DNA of 64,000 bases, taken from positions 62,001 through 126,000 of the forward strand of contig JARLHV010000170.1 in the NCBI GenBank assembly GCA_031292055.1, read 5' to 3'. The translations under genes were made by a program, and so were the position numbers. The number at the start of each line of letters is the position of its first letter. Position 1 is the first letter of the stretch. Under the pieces are notes generated by a model. It was not told where the DNA came from, did not search any database, and saw only the letters and a program-made list of their open reading frames with translations. Shown here one piece after another: positions 44,222 to 53,563 of the stretch. The stretch comes from Desulfosporosinus sp. (GTDB lineage: Bacteria > Bacillota > Desulfitobacteriia > Desulfitobacteriales > Desulfitobacteriaceae).

Positions 44222-45196
44222 CTATTCTGGCATAACTACAATAGCCGTCGGCAGATAGCGTTCACCTGCCCAATTCCAAAGTGTGTTAATCACTTTTCCG
44301 TTATAGAAAAGTTCTGTCGATGAACCTCCATCCAGATTGGCAGCATTAACCGCATCATAATCTTTAAAAAGATTATACAGATCGCTCATTTTCGCACCCA
44401 GGCTAGTGAGTTGTCGACCATCGATTACGACAAGAATAATAGTACCATCTGCTTTCTGTCCGATGGCACTTCTCGGAGCAACTCCCCACACTGAGTCTTG
44501 AAATTCACATCGTTTTCCGTCTTTTATTAACGCCGGCCAGAATGAGACCGCTTCTTGTATGTTATTCTTTTTAATGTCATCTGCGGACATTTTTTCACAG
44601 ATCAGGTTAGAATCCTTATCAAGGGCTATAACGTCTGTACTATCTGTACTTAAGTTGCCAAGATTGTTATGTACGATTTCTCCATTATGCACGGTTAAAC
44701 CGTCGGGAAAAGCCCCGTTTCCTGAACCGTTTGGATCATAGAATGCTCCACCATTTATTCCTGCAATCGCGCCAGTATCTTTAACCAAGTCACTTACCCG
44801 TTCGCCTGTGACACCCATTTCTTTGGTCACAGCTACTTTTATCCGTTTCGGATCTTTGATTAACATTACCTTACCTTTAAAGGATTTACCTTTAATATCT
44901 TCAATTGTGATTCCAGACGAAGCATCGGATACCGTACGCTGTATTGGAATATTCGAAGACGAATCTGCCTCATTATATTTATCCACAATTTCATCAATCT
45001 GTGCATCAGAGAGAAATGCCTTAACAACCTGTGGATGTCGTGAAGTAAGAACAGAACCTACCGCCAAAACTTGCATTGCTTCAAACGGTCCCCAGAAAAT
45101 GACAAAAGGTGCTAGTATTACCGTAAATATTAAATTGAACAAAATAAAAACCATAACCATTTTAAACTTAAACCGCATCTTCTTCCTTATTTTCAT
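44222..45196 (-). CDS. Phosphodiester glycosidase family protein (NAGPA domain)
   Basis: A 324-residue protein with an N-terminal membrane helix (about 10-32) and an extracytoplasmic NAGPA/phosphodiester glycosidase domain (about 110-322). Conserved parts are AGINGGAFYDPNGSG, GDGLTVHNG-like FPDGLTVHNGEIVHN, APRSAIGQKADGTIILVVIDGRQ and NLDGGSSTELFYNG. Such enzymes process phosphodiester-linked sugars of exopolysaccharide or wall. GGAGGTAAT precedes the ATG. It is first in a two-gene unit with the unknown exported protein. Confidence 0.87.
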   Translation of the reverse strand: MKIRKKMRFKFKMVMVFILFNLIFTVILAPFVIFWGPFEAMQVLAVGSVLTSRHPQVVKAFLSDAQIDEIVDKYNEADSSSNIPIQRTVSDASSGITIEDIKGKSFKGKVMLIKDPKRIKVAVTKEMGVTGERVSDLVKDTGAIAGINGGAFYDPNGSGNGAFPDGLTVHNGEIVHNNLGNLSTDSTDVIALDKDSNLICEKMSADDIKKNNIQEAVSFWPALIKDGKRCEFQDSVWGVAPRSAIGQKADGTIILVVIDGRQLTSLGAKMSDLYNLFKDYDAVNAANLDGGSSTELFYNGKVINTLWNWAGERYLPTAIVVMPE

Positions 45197-45331
45197 ATTA
45201 CCTCCATAATCCGTCTAAATATTTGGCGAAAAACTGCAACCGTTATTTTATTTCCACATTCTTTGCCCAAAATCCTCCCTACTCAAAAATTCACAGCTAT
45301 CCGAACTATTTTAAAGCTCAATCATTCCCTA

Positions 45332-45382
45332 AACAAATCTTAAAGGGTTTGGCAAAATTTCGCCAAACCCTTTAAGATTTGT
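45332..45382 (-). terminator. thrC terminator
   Basis: A long hairpin with about 20-base arms (AACAAATCTTAAAGGGTTTG and its complement) 57 bases beyond the thrC stop. The minus strand then has TTAGGGAATG, so termination depends mainly on the very stable stem. Confidence 0.65.
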
Positions 45383-45439
45383 TCTTATATTAATCCTGAT
45401 CTACGCCCTACTGGCTACTTACACAAAGACACTTTCTCA

Positions 45440-46918
45440 TCATCCTATGAACAGCTTCTGCAGTAATCCTGTAATTTCTCCTGGCTCACACGCTGTAGCC
45501 GTTGTTGTTACCTTATCCTCTAACCCTTGTAACCCCAAAGGTATTTTCCAGCCTGTCAATTGACTTAAATAATCAAGAGCTTCCCATTCGTCTCTCATAC
45601 TCTTAAGTTTTTCTCCCTCCAATCCTCTTAAAACATTCGAGGCAAACTTAAAAGGACTTGCCGTTGAAGCAATCACTGTAAACGTTTGATCGTTTGTCGC
45701 GGAGAGATAATCTTCATACACTTTCATTGCAACGGCTGTATGAGGGTCAAAAACATACTGATAAGCTTGATAAGCTCGGGCTATTGTCTCAAGGGTTTCC
45801 TCTTCATCCGCCCATCCGGCATAGACAGTGTCTTGACATTGTTTCAGGGTGACTGGATCTACTGTAAATGTCCCTTGGTTCTTCGAGTCATACCAAGTTT
45901 GAATCTTCCTGGCATCTCGCCCACTCATTTCATAGAGAAACCGCTCAAAATTACTTGATATCAAAATATCCATCGAAGGGGAGATCGTTTGAAAAAAGTC
46001 TCGCTGACTTTGATAGACTCCAGTTTCAAAAAAATCTACCAAAACATTATTTTTATTAGAAGCACTGATAATACGGTCAATTGGGAGACCCATACGCTTA
46101 GCATAATAAGCCGCCTGTAAATTCCCAAAATTCCCCGTAGGAATTACCACATTTATTTTGCCTCCCGGAGTGACTTTCCCCTGCTCCACAGCCTGCAAAT
46201 AGGCCCAAAAATAATAAACAATTTGGGGCAGAAGTCGTCCCCAGTTAATAGAATTCGCGGAGGAAAAAATCAAATGTTTTGCTTGTAATTGTTCCTTCAA
46301 AGTATCTGAGGCAAAAATACGCTTTACTGCGGTTTGACATTCGTCAAAGTTTCCCTTAACCGCAACGACATGGGTATTCTCCCCTTCTGTTGTTGTCATC
46401 TGACGTTCTTGAACAGGACTCACGCCCCCTTCAGGATAAAAGACAACAATGTGCATGCCTTCTCTGTTTTTGAACCCTTCCAAGGCGGCTTTTCCGGTAT
46501 CACCCGATGTTGCCACGAGAATTAAGACCTCTTCAGTGCGGTTAAACAATTTAAGACTAACTTTCAATAAATCAGGCAACACTTGCAACGCCATATCTTT
46601 AAATGCGGCTGTGGGTCCATGCCAAAGTTCTAAAACTCCAAAATTCCCCACCAAAACCAGAGGTGCCGGGTCAGGCCCATCAAACGTTCCATCTGCATAA
46701 ACATTTACAATTTTTGCTATAGCCGCCTCGGAGAAATCAGGTAAATATGGGGTCATGACACGCTTGGCGACGTCATGATACGTTAACCCCTGAAGGTTTT
46801 GCCAATTTAAAGTGGGAATGATCGAAGGGACAAAGAGACCTCCGCTTGGTACCATTCCTAATGTAATCGCTTGGGCTGCCCTTTGGTCAGCAAGATTACC
46901 CCGTGTGCTTTCATACAA
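45440..46918 (-). CDS. thrC: Threonine synthase
   Basis: A 492-residue PLP enzyme that makes threonine from phosphohomoserine. The N-terminal MYESTRGN and the Lys in HGPTAAFKDMALQ (about residue 108, Schiff base) are signatures of the longer clostridial and E. coli type; VATSGDTGKAALEG and NSINWGRLLPQIVYYF follow. The start is TTG (46916-46918) with AGGAGG eight bases upstream. It appears monocistronic, without hom or thrB nearby. Confidence 0.95.
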   Translation of the reverse strand: MYESTRGNLADQRAAQAITLGMVPSGGLFVPSIIPTLNWQNLQGLTYHDVAKRVMTPYLPDFSEAAIAKIVNVYADGTFDGPDPAPLVLVGNFGVLELWHGPTAAFKDMALQVLPDLLKVSLKLFNRTEEVLILVATSGDTGKAALEGFKNREGMHIVVFYPEGGVSPVQERQMTTTEGENTHVVAVKGNFDECQTAVKRIFASDTLKEQLQAKHLIFSSANSINWGRLLPQIVYYFWAYLQAVEQGKVTPGGKINVVIPTGNFGNLQAAYYAKRMGLPIDRIISASNKNNVLVDFFETGVYQSQRDFFQTISPSMDILISSNFERFLYEMSGRDARKIQTWYDSKNQGTFTVDPVTLKQCQDTVYAGWADEEETLETIARAYQAYQYVFDPHTAVAMKVYEDYLSATNDQTFTVIASTASPFKFASNVLRGLEGEKLKSMRDEWEALDYLSQLTGWKIPLGLQGLEDKVTTTATACEPGEITGLLQKLFIG

Positions 46919-47069
46919 CTGCTACTACCTCCTAGACATTTAGGTTATCAATTTTCATTATAAGCTCTTCGCTGTATATTCGCCACAAGAGACAATTATC
47001 CTTCCTGAGAAGACAGCTGAATTCAGGAAGAGTCTTACCTAAACGATTTAAAACTTGATTCTAATAAAA

Positions 47070-47103
47070 CGAAGTACGAAGAGGATATCCTCTTCGCACT
47101 TCG
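47070..47103 (-). terminator. mgsA-tautomerase terminator
   Basis: Arms CGAAGTACGAAGAGGA and TCCTCTTCGCACTTCG (one mismatch) 27 bases past the tautomerase stop, followed on the minus strand by TTTTATT. Confidence 0.8.
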
Positions 47104-47129
47104 CTTTACAGCGATCTTCTTGCATAGAA

Positions 47130-47315
47130 CTATTCGTCACTGGCTAGCTTTCCTGCTTTGGCGTAATTATCCTTGGACATGTCACGAATAATTATTGTCA
47201 CTTTTTCGGCAGGCGCCCCGATGGATTCTACAATTGCCTGAGTAACTTTTTCAACGAGTAATCGTTTTTGGGCAAGTGTACGGCCTTCCAATAACTCAAC
47301 TTGTACAATCGGCAT
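47130..47315 (-). CDS. 4-oxalocrotonate tautomerase family protein
   Basis: A 61-residue tautomerase whose mature Pro1 ([18 protein letters not shown]) is the catalytic base after Met removal. The short single-domain form assembles as hexamers. It acts on enol/keto substrates; the physiological one is unknown. GGGAGGTGAAAACC sets the ATG at 47313-47315, inside the last 20 bases of mgsA; the longer frame from 47348 would destroy the N-terminal Pro. Confidence 0.9.
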   Translation of the reverse strand: MPIVQVELLEGRTLAQKRLLVEKVTQAIVESIGAPAEKVTIIIRDMSKDNYAKAGKLASDE

Positions 47316-47703
47316 GGTTTTCACCTCCCTCCAAACACAGTTTAACATGAGTCATTAGAATTTCTGCGCTTTGCCGATTTGTGGCCAATGGAATATTATG
47401 GACATCACAAACACGTAATAAAGCAGAGATGTCGGGTTCGTGGGCCTGAGCGGTTAACGGGTCGCGCAGGAAAATAATCATATCTAACATTTGCGTGGCG
47501 ACGAGACTACCAATTTGTTGATCTCCTCCAATCGGACCTGACAAAAGCGCAGTCACCAGTAAACCAGTATGTTGTCGAACCAATTTCCCGGTGGTTCCCG
47601 TTGCCGTTAAATCACACTGAGACAATATATCTTTATGTTTTTTGGCAAATTCAATCATTTCAGCTTTTTTTTCATCATGAGCTACTAGCGCTATTTTAAA
47701 CAT
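47296..47703 (-). CDS. mgsA: Methylglyoxal synthase
   Basis: A 135-residue methylglyoxal synthase that converts dihydroxyacetone phosphate to methylglyoxal and phosphate. Active-site regions [27 protein letters not shown] and [18 protein letters not shown] (Asp and His) are intact. AAGGAG suits the ATG at 47701-47703; GTG two codons earlier is possible. It overlaps the tautomerase by 20 bases, suggesting coupling, though a link between methylglyoxal and the tautomerase is only inferred. Confidence 0.94.
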   Translation of the reverse strand: MFKIALVAHDEKKAEMIEFAKKHKDILSQCDLTATGTTGKLVRQHTGLLVTALLSGPIGGDQQIGSLVATQMLDMIIFLRDPLTAQAHEPDISALLRVCDVHNIPLATNRQSAEILMTHVKLCLEGGENHADCTS

Positions 47704-47748
47704 ATACACTCCTTACTACCCTTCATGCCTTTGCAAGGATTCCACTCG

Positions 47749-48096
47749 TTAGGTTTCCCCCGTCTGTTTCAATAATTCTTGAGCAACATCTGAAATTAAG
47801 AAGGTAAGCTTACGCCGCTCGGCAAGTTGATAAATTCGCTCCGGTTGCTTAATCAATAGATCCTTTTCCACTCGTACACACTTTTTAAGAGCATGTTCTA
47901 ACCGAAGGGCATCACTCCAAGTACCTACCTCCCAAGCTTGTGCCAAGGAAACAGGGCGATGTGAAGCTGTGTATTTTGCCCCATGGCCTCCTGAAGCACC
48001 CTTGTTATGTTCTCTCACCCTCCGCATGAGGTCCGTCGTTGCACCCGTATAGATCGTATTGTTTGCACATCGTGCCAGATACACCCAATAACCCAT
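47749..48096 (-). CDS. GIY-YIG nuclease-like protein (UPF0213)
   Basis: A 115-residue UPF0213 protein. The GIY-YIG fold is shown by WVYLARCANNTIYTGATTDLMRRVREHNKGASG (about 4-36) and the later LRLEHALKK with Glu. The family includes YhbQ/YazA; a DNA end-processing role is suggested. GAGGAG precedes the ATG. It lies three bases from mqnA downstream in the same direction. Confidence 0.9.
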   Translation of the reverse strand: MGYWVYLARCANNTIYTGATTDLMRRVREHNKGASGGHGAKYTASHRPVSLAQAWEVGTWSDALRLEHALKKCVRVEKDLLIKQPERIYQLAERRKLTFLISDVAQELLKQTGET

Positions 48097-48099
48097 GTG

Positions 48100-48918
48100 T
48101 TACTCCTCTGGCCAAAACTCGAAGACAGGACGACTCGACAACAGATTAAGTTCAAAACATAAATCCAAATATTTATGTAGTCCTGAAATCAGAGTCTGAT
48201 CTAAGCCGTAATTAAACTGGGTAAAATAATCTCTCCAGAAATCCAGCGTTCCTCCAAGCATCGTCTGACATGTCGTAACAATGTCCTCCATGTTGCGAAG
48301 TGCCTTGGCCTTAGCGTCCAAGAGCAATTGATAGACAGACAATACTTCTCCCCCTCGCTCAGCAATCAGTCTTTTCGGGAAAGCCCAAACAGCATAAGTC
48401 ATGGAACAGCCCGTATGATGAAGCCATTCTTCACCCAAATCATAGATATAGCAATCTGGATGAAGAAGTGCTGCTTGAATGGCCGCATCTGCGATCAGCA
48501 ACGCCGCATCTGCCTTAGCAAACATGCCCTCAAGATCAGAGGGCATGGTCAAATAGCGTGGAGTTACGCCGTAGTAATGATGGAGCAGAACCTTAGTCAA
48601 ATTCACAGAAGTTGCTGATGTATTCGTCAGAGCAACGGTCAGGCCATCTAAATCTTTTAGAGCGACTTTAGAAAATAAGAGGATCGACCCTACTCTTCCT
48701 TTGGTAGAAACAGAAAGGTTTGGCAACACCGCATAATCTTGCCAATGTTCTCCATAAGAAAATGCGCTAATTGGAGCCATATCAATCCGTCCATCAGCCA
48801 ACATTGCATTATGCCCCGTGGGTTCAGCAGTGACTGACTCCAGCAACGGCTGCTCTTTCTGTAAAAAATAGAACATCGGCAACATATTAGTATTTGGGTT
48901 ATGTCCAATGCGAATCAT
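48100..48918 (-). CDS. mqnA: Chorismate dehydratase
   Basis: A 272-residue MqnA that dehydrates chorismate to 3-enolpyruvylbenzoate, first step of the futalosine menaquinone route. The fold is periplasmic-binding-protein-like: IGHNPNTNMLPMFYFL, DMAPISAFSYG, GRVGSILLFSKV, TNTSATSVNLTKVLLHHYYG and LLIADAAIQAAL. The frame is open to 48981, but GGGGGTACTTAC sets the ATG at 48916-48918. It lies in a run with FAH-family, GIY-YIG and nth genes rather than with other mqn genes. Confidence 0.9.
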   Translation of the reverse strand: MIRIGHNPNTNMLPMFYFLQKEQPLLESVTAEPTGHNAMLADGRIDMAPISAFSYGEHWQDYAVLPNLSVSTKGRVGSILLFSKVALKDLDGLTVALTNTSATSVNLTKVLLHHYYGVTPRYLTMPSDLEGMFAKADAALLIADAAIQAALLHPDCYIYDLGEEWLHHTGCSMTYAVWAFPKRLIAERGGEVLSVYQLLLDAKAKALRNMEDIVTTCQTMLGGTLDFWRDYFTQFNYGLDQTLISGLHKYLDLCFELNLLSSRPVFEFWPEE

Positions 48919-48982
48919 GTAAGTACCCCCAATGTCAGTAATAAGCTCAACGTTAATCTCCTCAGAGCTCAGACGCAGCATC

Positions 48983-49741
48983 TTAATTTATAGTATTGCG
49001 CAATTCTCCAATAGCTTGAATCTTGACAATAACTTCATCCCCTAATTCCATCGGACCAACCCCTTCCGGCGTACCGGTCAACACGACATCCCCAGGTATT
49101 AGCGTCATTACTTGAGAGATGAAACTCACGAGTTTGGGCACAGAAGTTATAAAATATTGAGTATTAGAAGACTGTTTAACGTCACCATTGAGTAAAAGTT
49201 GTATGTCTAACTGGCTCGGATCAATATCGGTTACGACCCATGGACCGATTGGACAAAACGTATCAAATGATTTTCCACGAGTCCATTGACCATCTTTCTT
49301 CTGTAAATCCCTGGCGGTTACGTCATTTGCGCAAGTGTACCCGAAAATAGCCTTCGCGGCTTCTGCTTCAGTGGCCCCTTTAATGGTGCTCCCAATAACC
49401 ACGGCGAGCTCTGCTTCATAGTCTACTCGCTGGCTGATTTTCGGGTAGATAATTTCCATTTCCGGGCCAATAACGCAGGTTGGTGCCTTCAGGAAAATCA
49501 CTGGGTCTTCAGGTAACGAATGGTTCATCTCTTTGATGTGCAAGGCATAATTAAGCCCTACACAGATTACCTTGCTCGGCTCCACAGGGGCAAGCAAAGT
49601 AATCTCCTTTAAAGGCAACCAAGTAGAGGTTGGTTTACTATTGGGGTCCAAGAACGTTCCGTCCCAGAGCTGTACCTTCTCCCCTTCGATAGCTCCATAC
49701 TTAATTTCATTTTCGCTACTCAATAAGCGAACAAATTTCAT
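48983..49741 (-). CDS. Fumarylacetoacetate hydrolase family protein
   Basis: A 252-residue FAH-fold enzyme (VGLNYALHIKEMNHSLPEDPVIFLKAPT; the metal ligands lie in YEAELAVVIGSTI, Glu, and ANDVTARDLQKKDGQWTRGKSFDTFCPIGPW, Asp). Members hydrolyse or isomerise C-C bonds in 2-oxo acids, for example acylpyruvate or oxaloacetate. AAGGGCTGATTG precedes the ATG. It sits between nth and mqnA in the same direction. The substrate cannot be read. Confidence 0.9.
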   Translation of the reverse strand: MKFVRLLSSENEIKYGAIEGEKVQLWDGTFLDPNSKPTSTWLPLKEITLLAPVEPSKVICVGLNYALHIKEMNHSLPEDPVIFLKAPTCVIGPEMEIIYPKISQRVDYEAELAVVIGSTIKGATEAEAAKAIFGYTCANDVTARDLQKKDGQWTRGKSFDTFCPIGPWVVTDIDPSQLDIQLLLNGDVKQSSNTQYFITSVPKLVSFISQVMTLIPGDVVLTGTPEGVGPMELGDEVIVKIQAIGELRNTIN

Positions 49742-49757
49742 TACAATCAGCCCTTTT

Positions 49758-50420
49758 CTATTTTTTCTTTATATTGTTCATTTTTTCGTCGTGGTACATC
49801 TTACAAACGTTAGTAACTGGGCATTCTTCACAATTTGGCTTCCGAGCAACACAGATTCGCCGACCATGGAAGATCAAAAGATGATGAACGAGTATCCATC
49901 GTTCTCTTGGAAAAAACTGCATCAATTCTTCCTCAACTTTTTCCGGTGTTTTCCCCTGAGCTATACCTAAACGATGAGCAACACGAAAAACATGTGTATC
50001 CACAGCTAAGGCCGCAATTCCAAACGCATTGCTTACAACTACATTGGCGGTTTTACGCCCCACACCCGGCAGTTTTCTTAACAAATCAATATCCGCAGGT
50101 ACTTGTCCACCGAAATCTTCAGTGAGTGCCCGGCAAGCGGCAAGAATGTTCTTAGCTTTATTGTGGTATAGACCAAGAGAATGAATTATGGTTTCGAGTT
50201 TTATTTGACTCAAGGCAACGATCGCATCAGGGGTATTCGCTTCAGCGAATAGAGAGGCAGTGACAAGGTTCACTCTCTCATCAGTGCATTGTGCGGATAA
50301 TATTGTGGCGATCAAAAGTTCAAACGGCGTGTGAAACACGAGCTCACAACGAGCGTCCGGATACTTCGTCTTTAACGTCTCAAAAATGAAGTGAGATTCG
50401 TCGGCATAAATTTGTGACAC
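49758..50420 (-). CDS. nth: Endonuclease III
   Basis: A 220-residue DNA glycosylase/AP lyase of base-excision repair. The helix-hairpin-helix LPGVGRKTANVVVSNAF contains the catalytic Lys, AVDTHVFRVAHRLG the catalytic Asp, and CVARKPNCEECPVTNVC supplies the four Cys of the [4Fe-4S] cluster. The start is GTG (50418-50420) with GGAGG ten bases upstream. Full length for the family. Confidence 0.95.
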   Translation of the reverse strand: MSQIYADESHFIFETLKTKYPDARCELVFHTPFELLIATILSAQCTDERVNLVTASLFAEANTPDAIVALSQIKLETIIHSLGLYHNKAKNILAACRALTEDFGGQVPADIDLLRKLPGVGRKTANVVVSNAFGIAALAVDTHVFRVAHRLGIAQGKTPEKVEEELMQFFPRERWILVHHLLIFHGRRICVARKPNCEECPVTNVCKMYHDEKMNNIKKK

Positions 50421-50594
50421 ACTCTTAAAGCCTCCACTGTAGTTAGCCTAAAACTTCCTGAATAAAATAGTACGCTTTGCCACTAGATTGGCGAAGATTT
50501 TTTTGACTTTTCCCATTTCACCTGAAAATAATGACGAATACGTAGTTAATGAGTATACTTAAAAAACGAGTTATCCTAATCTAAGTGAGGTATT

Positions 50595-51353
50595 ATGCAA
50601 ATGTGGCTTAATCTTTTAATTATCTGCGCGCTGGGTTTCTTAGCTGCAGCAGTCGACGCCATTGCTGGAGGCGGTGGACTCATAAGTCTGCCTGCCCTAC
50701 TGCTCGTTGGTGTGCCCCCCCATCTTGCCCTTGGAACGAATAAATTTGCGGCTTCCACAGCCTCTCTAAACAGCTCCATCACGTTTGCCCGCTCTGGTAA
50801 AGTATACTTTCCACTGGTAAAATGGCAAATTCCTTTTACCTTAAGCGGTGCACTCCTTGGTGCTTGGGCTGTTCTCAGTGTCAGTTCCGCTTTTTTAAAT
50901 AAAGCTGTCTTAGTCTTGATAATATTGGTAGGAATTTATACCCTGTCACATAAAAAATTAGGGATGGAAAATGAATTCAAAGGACTCAATTCTAGTAATA
51001 TTGTTGTGGGGTGTCTGTTTGCTCAAGCCTTAGGATTTTATGACGGATTTTTCGGACCGGGAACGGGCTCCTTCCTTATCTTTTCTTTCATTGCTCTCTT
51101 CGGCTTTGACTTCGTTGTTGCCTCGGCCAATTCTAAAGTTCTGAATTTCACTAGTAACTTTACCTCTCTTCTTCTCTTTGCCTGGAATGGAAAGATTCTC
51201 TTGTCCTACGGTATCCCAATGGCACTCTTTATGATCTTAGGCTCACGGCTTGGCACAAGACTTGCTATACAACGCGGAGCAGAGCTCGTTAAGCCAATTT
51301 TTATTATAATGTCTTTATTAGTGGCTGCCAAACTCATTTATCAGTATATATAG
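50595..51353 (+). CDS. TauE/SafE family membrane transporter
   Basis: A 252-residue polytopic membrane protein with about eight helices. The repeat motif AAAVDAIAGGGGLISLPALLLVGVPPHLALGTNKFAAS and its second copy near ALGFYDGFFGPGTGSFLIF are typical of TauE/SafE (DUF81) exporters, which move sulphur-containing organic anions such as sulfoacetate. GAGGTATT precedes the ATG. Substrate unproven; it diverges from nth and ends in a hairpin. Confidence 0.9.
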   Translation: MQMWLNLLIICALGFLAAAVDAIAGGGGLISLPALLLVGVPPHLALGTNKFAASTASLNSSITFARSGKVYFPLVKWQIPFTLSGALLGAWAVLSVSSAFLNKAVLVLIILVGIYTLSHKKLGMENEFKGLNSSNIVVGCLFAQALGFYDGFFGPGTGSFLIFSFIALFGFDFVVASANSKVLNFTSNFTSLLLFAWNGKILLSYGIPMALFMILGSRLGTRLAIQRGAELVKPIFIIMSLLVAAKLIYQYI

Positions 51354-51422
51354 CCCTAACATCAGAACGAGCAAACCTGGTAATCTATTGACATGTTACT
51401 ATAAATCTCTGCCAATAGACTA

Positions 51423-51469
51423 ACTCCCTAATAGGAGGCTAGTAACTACCTAGTCTCCTATTAGGGAGT
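51423..51469 (+). terminator. Hairpin after the TauE/SafE gene
   Basis: Arms ACTCCCTAATAGGAG and CTCCTATTAGGGAGT with a 17-base loop that holds a small CTAG/CTAG stem, 70 bases after the stop; a weak T-rich stretch follows. Confidence 0.7.
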
Positions 51470-51637
51470 CTTCTTTAGCCGCCCTAATGAAAATTACCTC
51501 TCAAATATTGTAAGGGTGCCTCTCTTAGCGGCGAAGACATCTATTACGAGTCTATATTCAACTCTTCTCGATGACTTGAGTAATAGTAACACCATTACAA
51601 ATAGCCTTGTCTTTTGCCTACTAACATCTCTAGTTTC

Positions 51638-52426
51638 CTAGTTTTTCTGCAAATGGGAGGTGACTTCCATCAACGCATTCCTAGTAGTAACATGAGTCAC
51701 AATTTCAGGTGTAATACGTTCCCCTGCTCGTAATACTTCCCCATTGTCAAGGACAATATCTTTTTCCACCATTTTGCCAATAAAATATTGCAGTTGACGT
51801 TGTTCAAAAAGGTTAAAACCAGTTTCTGGTTCTTGGATAGGCTCTGGTTCTTCAAGAAAATCAAATTCCCCTCCAGAATCTGATTCTTCAATTAGACTTG
51901 TTACGTCTGACATTAAAATCTGAACTTCGCTGCTAGGTTCCTCAACCTGGTGGTTTGGAACCGCCAGGTCCTCTTCAATAATAAGTAACTCTTTGCCTAG
52001 AGTAATAACTTGCTCTGCTCCAATTTCACGCATTTGGCCATCTGATTCAAAAAGACATGCAGCAATTTGACCAGTTTCTTCATCAATAAGTATTTCTTTT
52101 ACTTCTCCGATGAGTTGCCCCTTTTTCGTCAATACCTTGGTTCCTAGAACATGAATATCTTGCTTTAATAAATTCTGAGCTTCAGTATTTTGAGCGACAT
52201 CTTGAATAACTCCAGAATGAGGGATTGTGATCGCAAACTCTCCAAGACCTAAGATGTCCTTAAAGGCAATAACCTTTGCTCCCAAATAATCCGTGGGCTG
52301 GTCAACGATCATAAAATCCAACGTTTTCTCCTGTGGATTTAGAACGAGATCCTTTACAACTCCCACTTGAGTACCATCTGAAATACGAATAATCCGCAAC
52401 CCAATAATTTCCTTTGTTGGCTTCAT
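51638..52426 (-). CDS. Tandem PRC-barrel protein
   Basis: A protein of about 262 residues with two PRC-barrel domains (GLRIIRISDGTQVGVVKDLVLNPQEKTLDFMIV at about 7-60, and VLGTKVLTKKGQLIGEVKEILIDEETGQIAACLFE at about 85-150) followed by an acidic linker and a C-terminal domain with GEVLRAGERITPEIV. PRC barrels serve as protein-interaction modules. AGGGGGG is eleven bases before the ATG at 52424-52426; the frame to 52465 overlaps the previous gene. Confidence 0.8.
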   Translation of the reverse strand: MKPTKEIIGLRIIRISDGTQVGVVKDLVLNPQEKTLDFMIVDQPTDYLGAKVIAFKDILGLGEFAITIPHSGVIQDVAQNTEAQNLLKQDIHVLGTKVLTKKGQLIGEVKEILIDEETGQIAACLFESDGQMREIGAEQVITLGKELLIIEEDLAVPNHQVEEPSSEVQILMSDVTSLIEESDSGGEFDFLEEPEPIQEPETGFNLFEQRQLQYFIGKMVEKDIVLDNGEVLRAGERITPEIVTHVTTRNALMEVTSHLQKN

Positions 52427-52448
52427 CGGCGAAATAGCCCCCCTAATA

Positions 52449-53249
52449 TTATTTAAACGTTTCACAAAGATCTTCTTTTGTCATCCACGCATCAAATTGA
52501 TAACGAAGTTGGGTATCGAATTGAGGTATGTACTTTTGGACATATGCTTGCAACTGAATAAGCGCATAATCCTGTTTTCCCAGCTTGTTCCAAAGCCAAT
52601 AACAATCAATAATTAAATAAAAAGCCAAATCAGGCCTTGGACCAAGAGATAATGCCTGCCAAAAACAAGCTGCCGCCTGTTCAAAGTTCTCCAGATATTT
52701 TTCTTTAAATCCTAAATCAATAAGTTCATCAATAGGCATCGACATGAAAGTTTCACTCATAGTAACAGGACTATCTGTGTTATCTGCCTCAATCGCTTCG
52801 ACTACGTCAACAGTCTCAACTGTCTCAACTGTCTCAACTGTTTCTACTGTTTCTACTGTTTCTATTGTTTCTATTGGTTCTGCTGGTTCTACTGGTTCTG
52901 CTAAGTTCGCTTGAATTTGCGGAATTATTTCTTCACTGCTATGATTTTCTGCATCTATAGTTATTTTAGAAGATAAAGCTTTACCTTTCGTCTTGGCTCT
53001 TTGTATTTCTGGCCATAACGTACCCGAAATAATCAGAATAGCAATAGACAGAATCCACCAGATTATCCATTCAGAGCTAAGAGCCCAAGGGAATAGCATA
53101 ACATCACCACACAAAAATAAGGCTATCAAAAATGCGTTCCTTCTGGTTAATCCCAATGCTCGAGCTCGATATGTTAAAAACGTTATGAATGGAATACTTC
53201 CCAGAATAACTGTAATTTCATAAGCCAGAATATGGGGCACCCCCTTCAT
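52449..53249 (-). CDS. Membrane protein with acidic ETV repeat
   Basis: A protein of about 266 residues with two or three N-terminal membrane helices (ITVILGSIPFITFL, NAFLIALFLCGDVMLF, IIWWILSIAILIISG), then a cytoplasmic part containing a run of (E-T/P-V/I) triplets at about residues 118-149 and a C-terminal helical, TPR-like region (YLENFEQAAACFWQALSLGPRPD). Start is uncertain: ATG at 53249 or TTG at 53258. It is followed 22 bases later by the PRC-barrel gene, so the two may work together in a membrane complex. Confidence 0.7.
   Translation of the reverse strand: MKGVPHILAYEITVILGSIPFITFLTYRARALGLTRRNAFLIALFLCGDVMLFPWALSSEWIIWWILSIAILIISGTLWPEIQRAKTKGKALSSKITIDAENHSSEEIIPQIQANLAEPVEPAEPIETIETVETVETVETVETVETVDVVEAIEADNTDSPVTMSETFMSMPIDELIDLGFKEKYLENFEQAAACFWQALSLGPRPDLAFYLIIDCYWLWNKLGKQDYALIQLQAYVQKYIPQFDTQLRYQFDAWMTKEDLCETFK
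52811..52903 (-). repeat. 9-base tandem repeat inside the ETV-repeat gene
   Basis: Ten or so degenerate copies of a 9-base unit (plus-strand forms such as GTCTCAACT, GTTTCTACT, GTTTCTATT, GTTCTGCTG) encode the Glu-Thr-Val/Glu-Pro-Val/Ile run. Near-identical adjacent units suggest recent slippage expansion. The frame is never lost because 9 is divisible by 3. Confidence 0.85.
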
Positions 53250-53472
53250 TCTGTACAATACTAATTTTAAATTCGACAGAAGTCTCGTTTCTCCTTCTTC
53301 TTATACCTCTGTTTTGTAATGCTTTATATACTTCTCCAGGCTATCCTTATCTTCCCACTGTGTAAAGGGCTATATTCGCAAAGGATCCTTTAACTTGAAA
53401 TAGAGCACTATCGTTACTTTTATTGGTATTAAAGTTAAGGAAACATTCCGCTATCAAAATGTGGTTAACACA

Positions 53473-53516
53473 ACAGAAAAGCACCATTTCTTCCCGAAAA
53501 AGTGGTGCTTTTCTGT
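53473..53516 (-). terminator. Hairpin after the 48-residue gene
   Basis: Arms ACAGAAAAGCACCAT and AGTGGTGCTTTTCTGT (near-perfect) 48 bases past the stop of the small gene at 53564; the minus strand then reads TGTGTT. Confidence 0.65.
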
Positions 53517-53563
53517 CGTCCGAACAAGTTTTACCTAACTATTCATATATATCGTCATATCAA

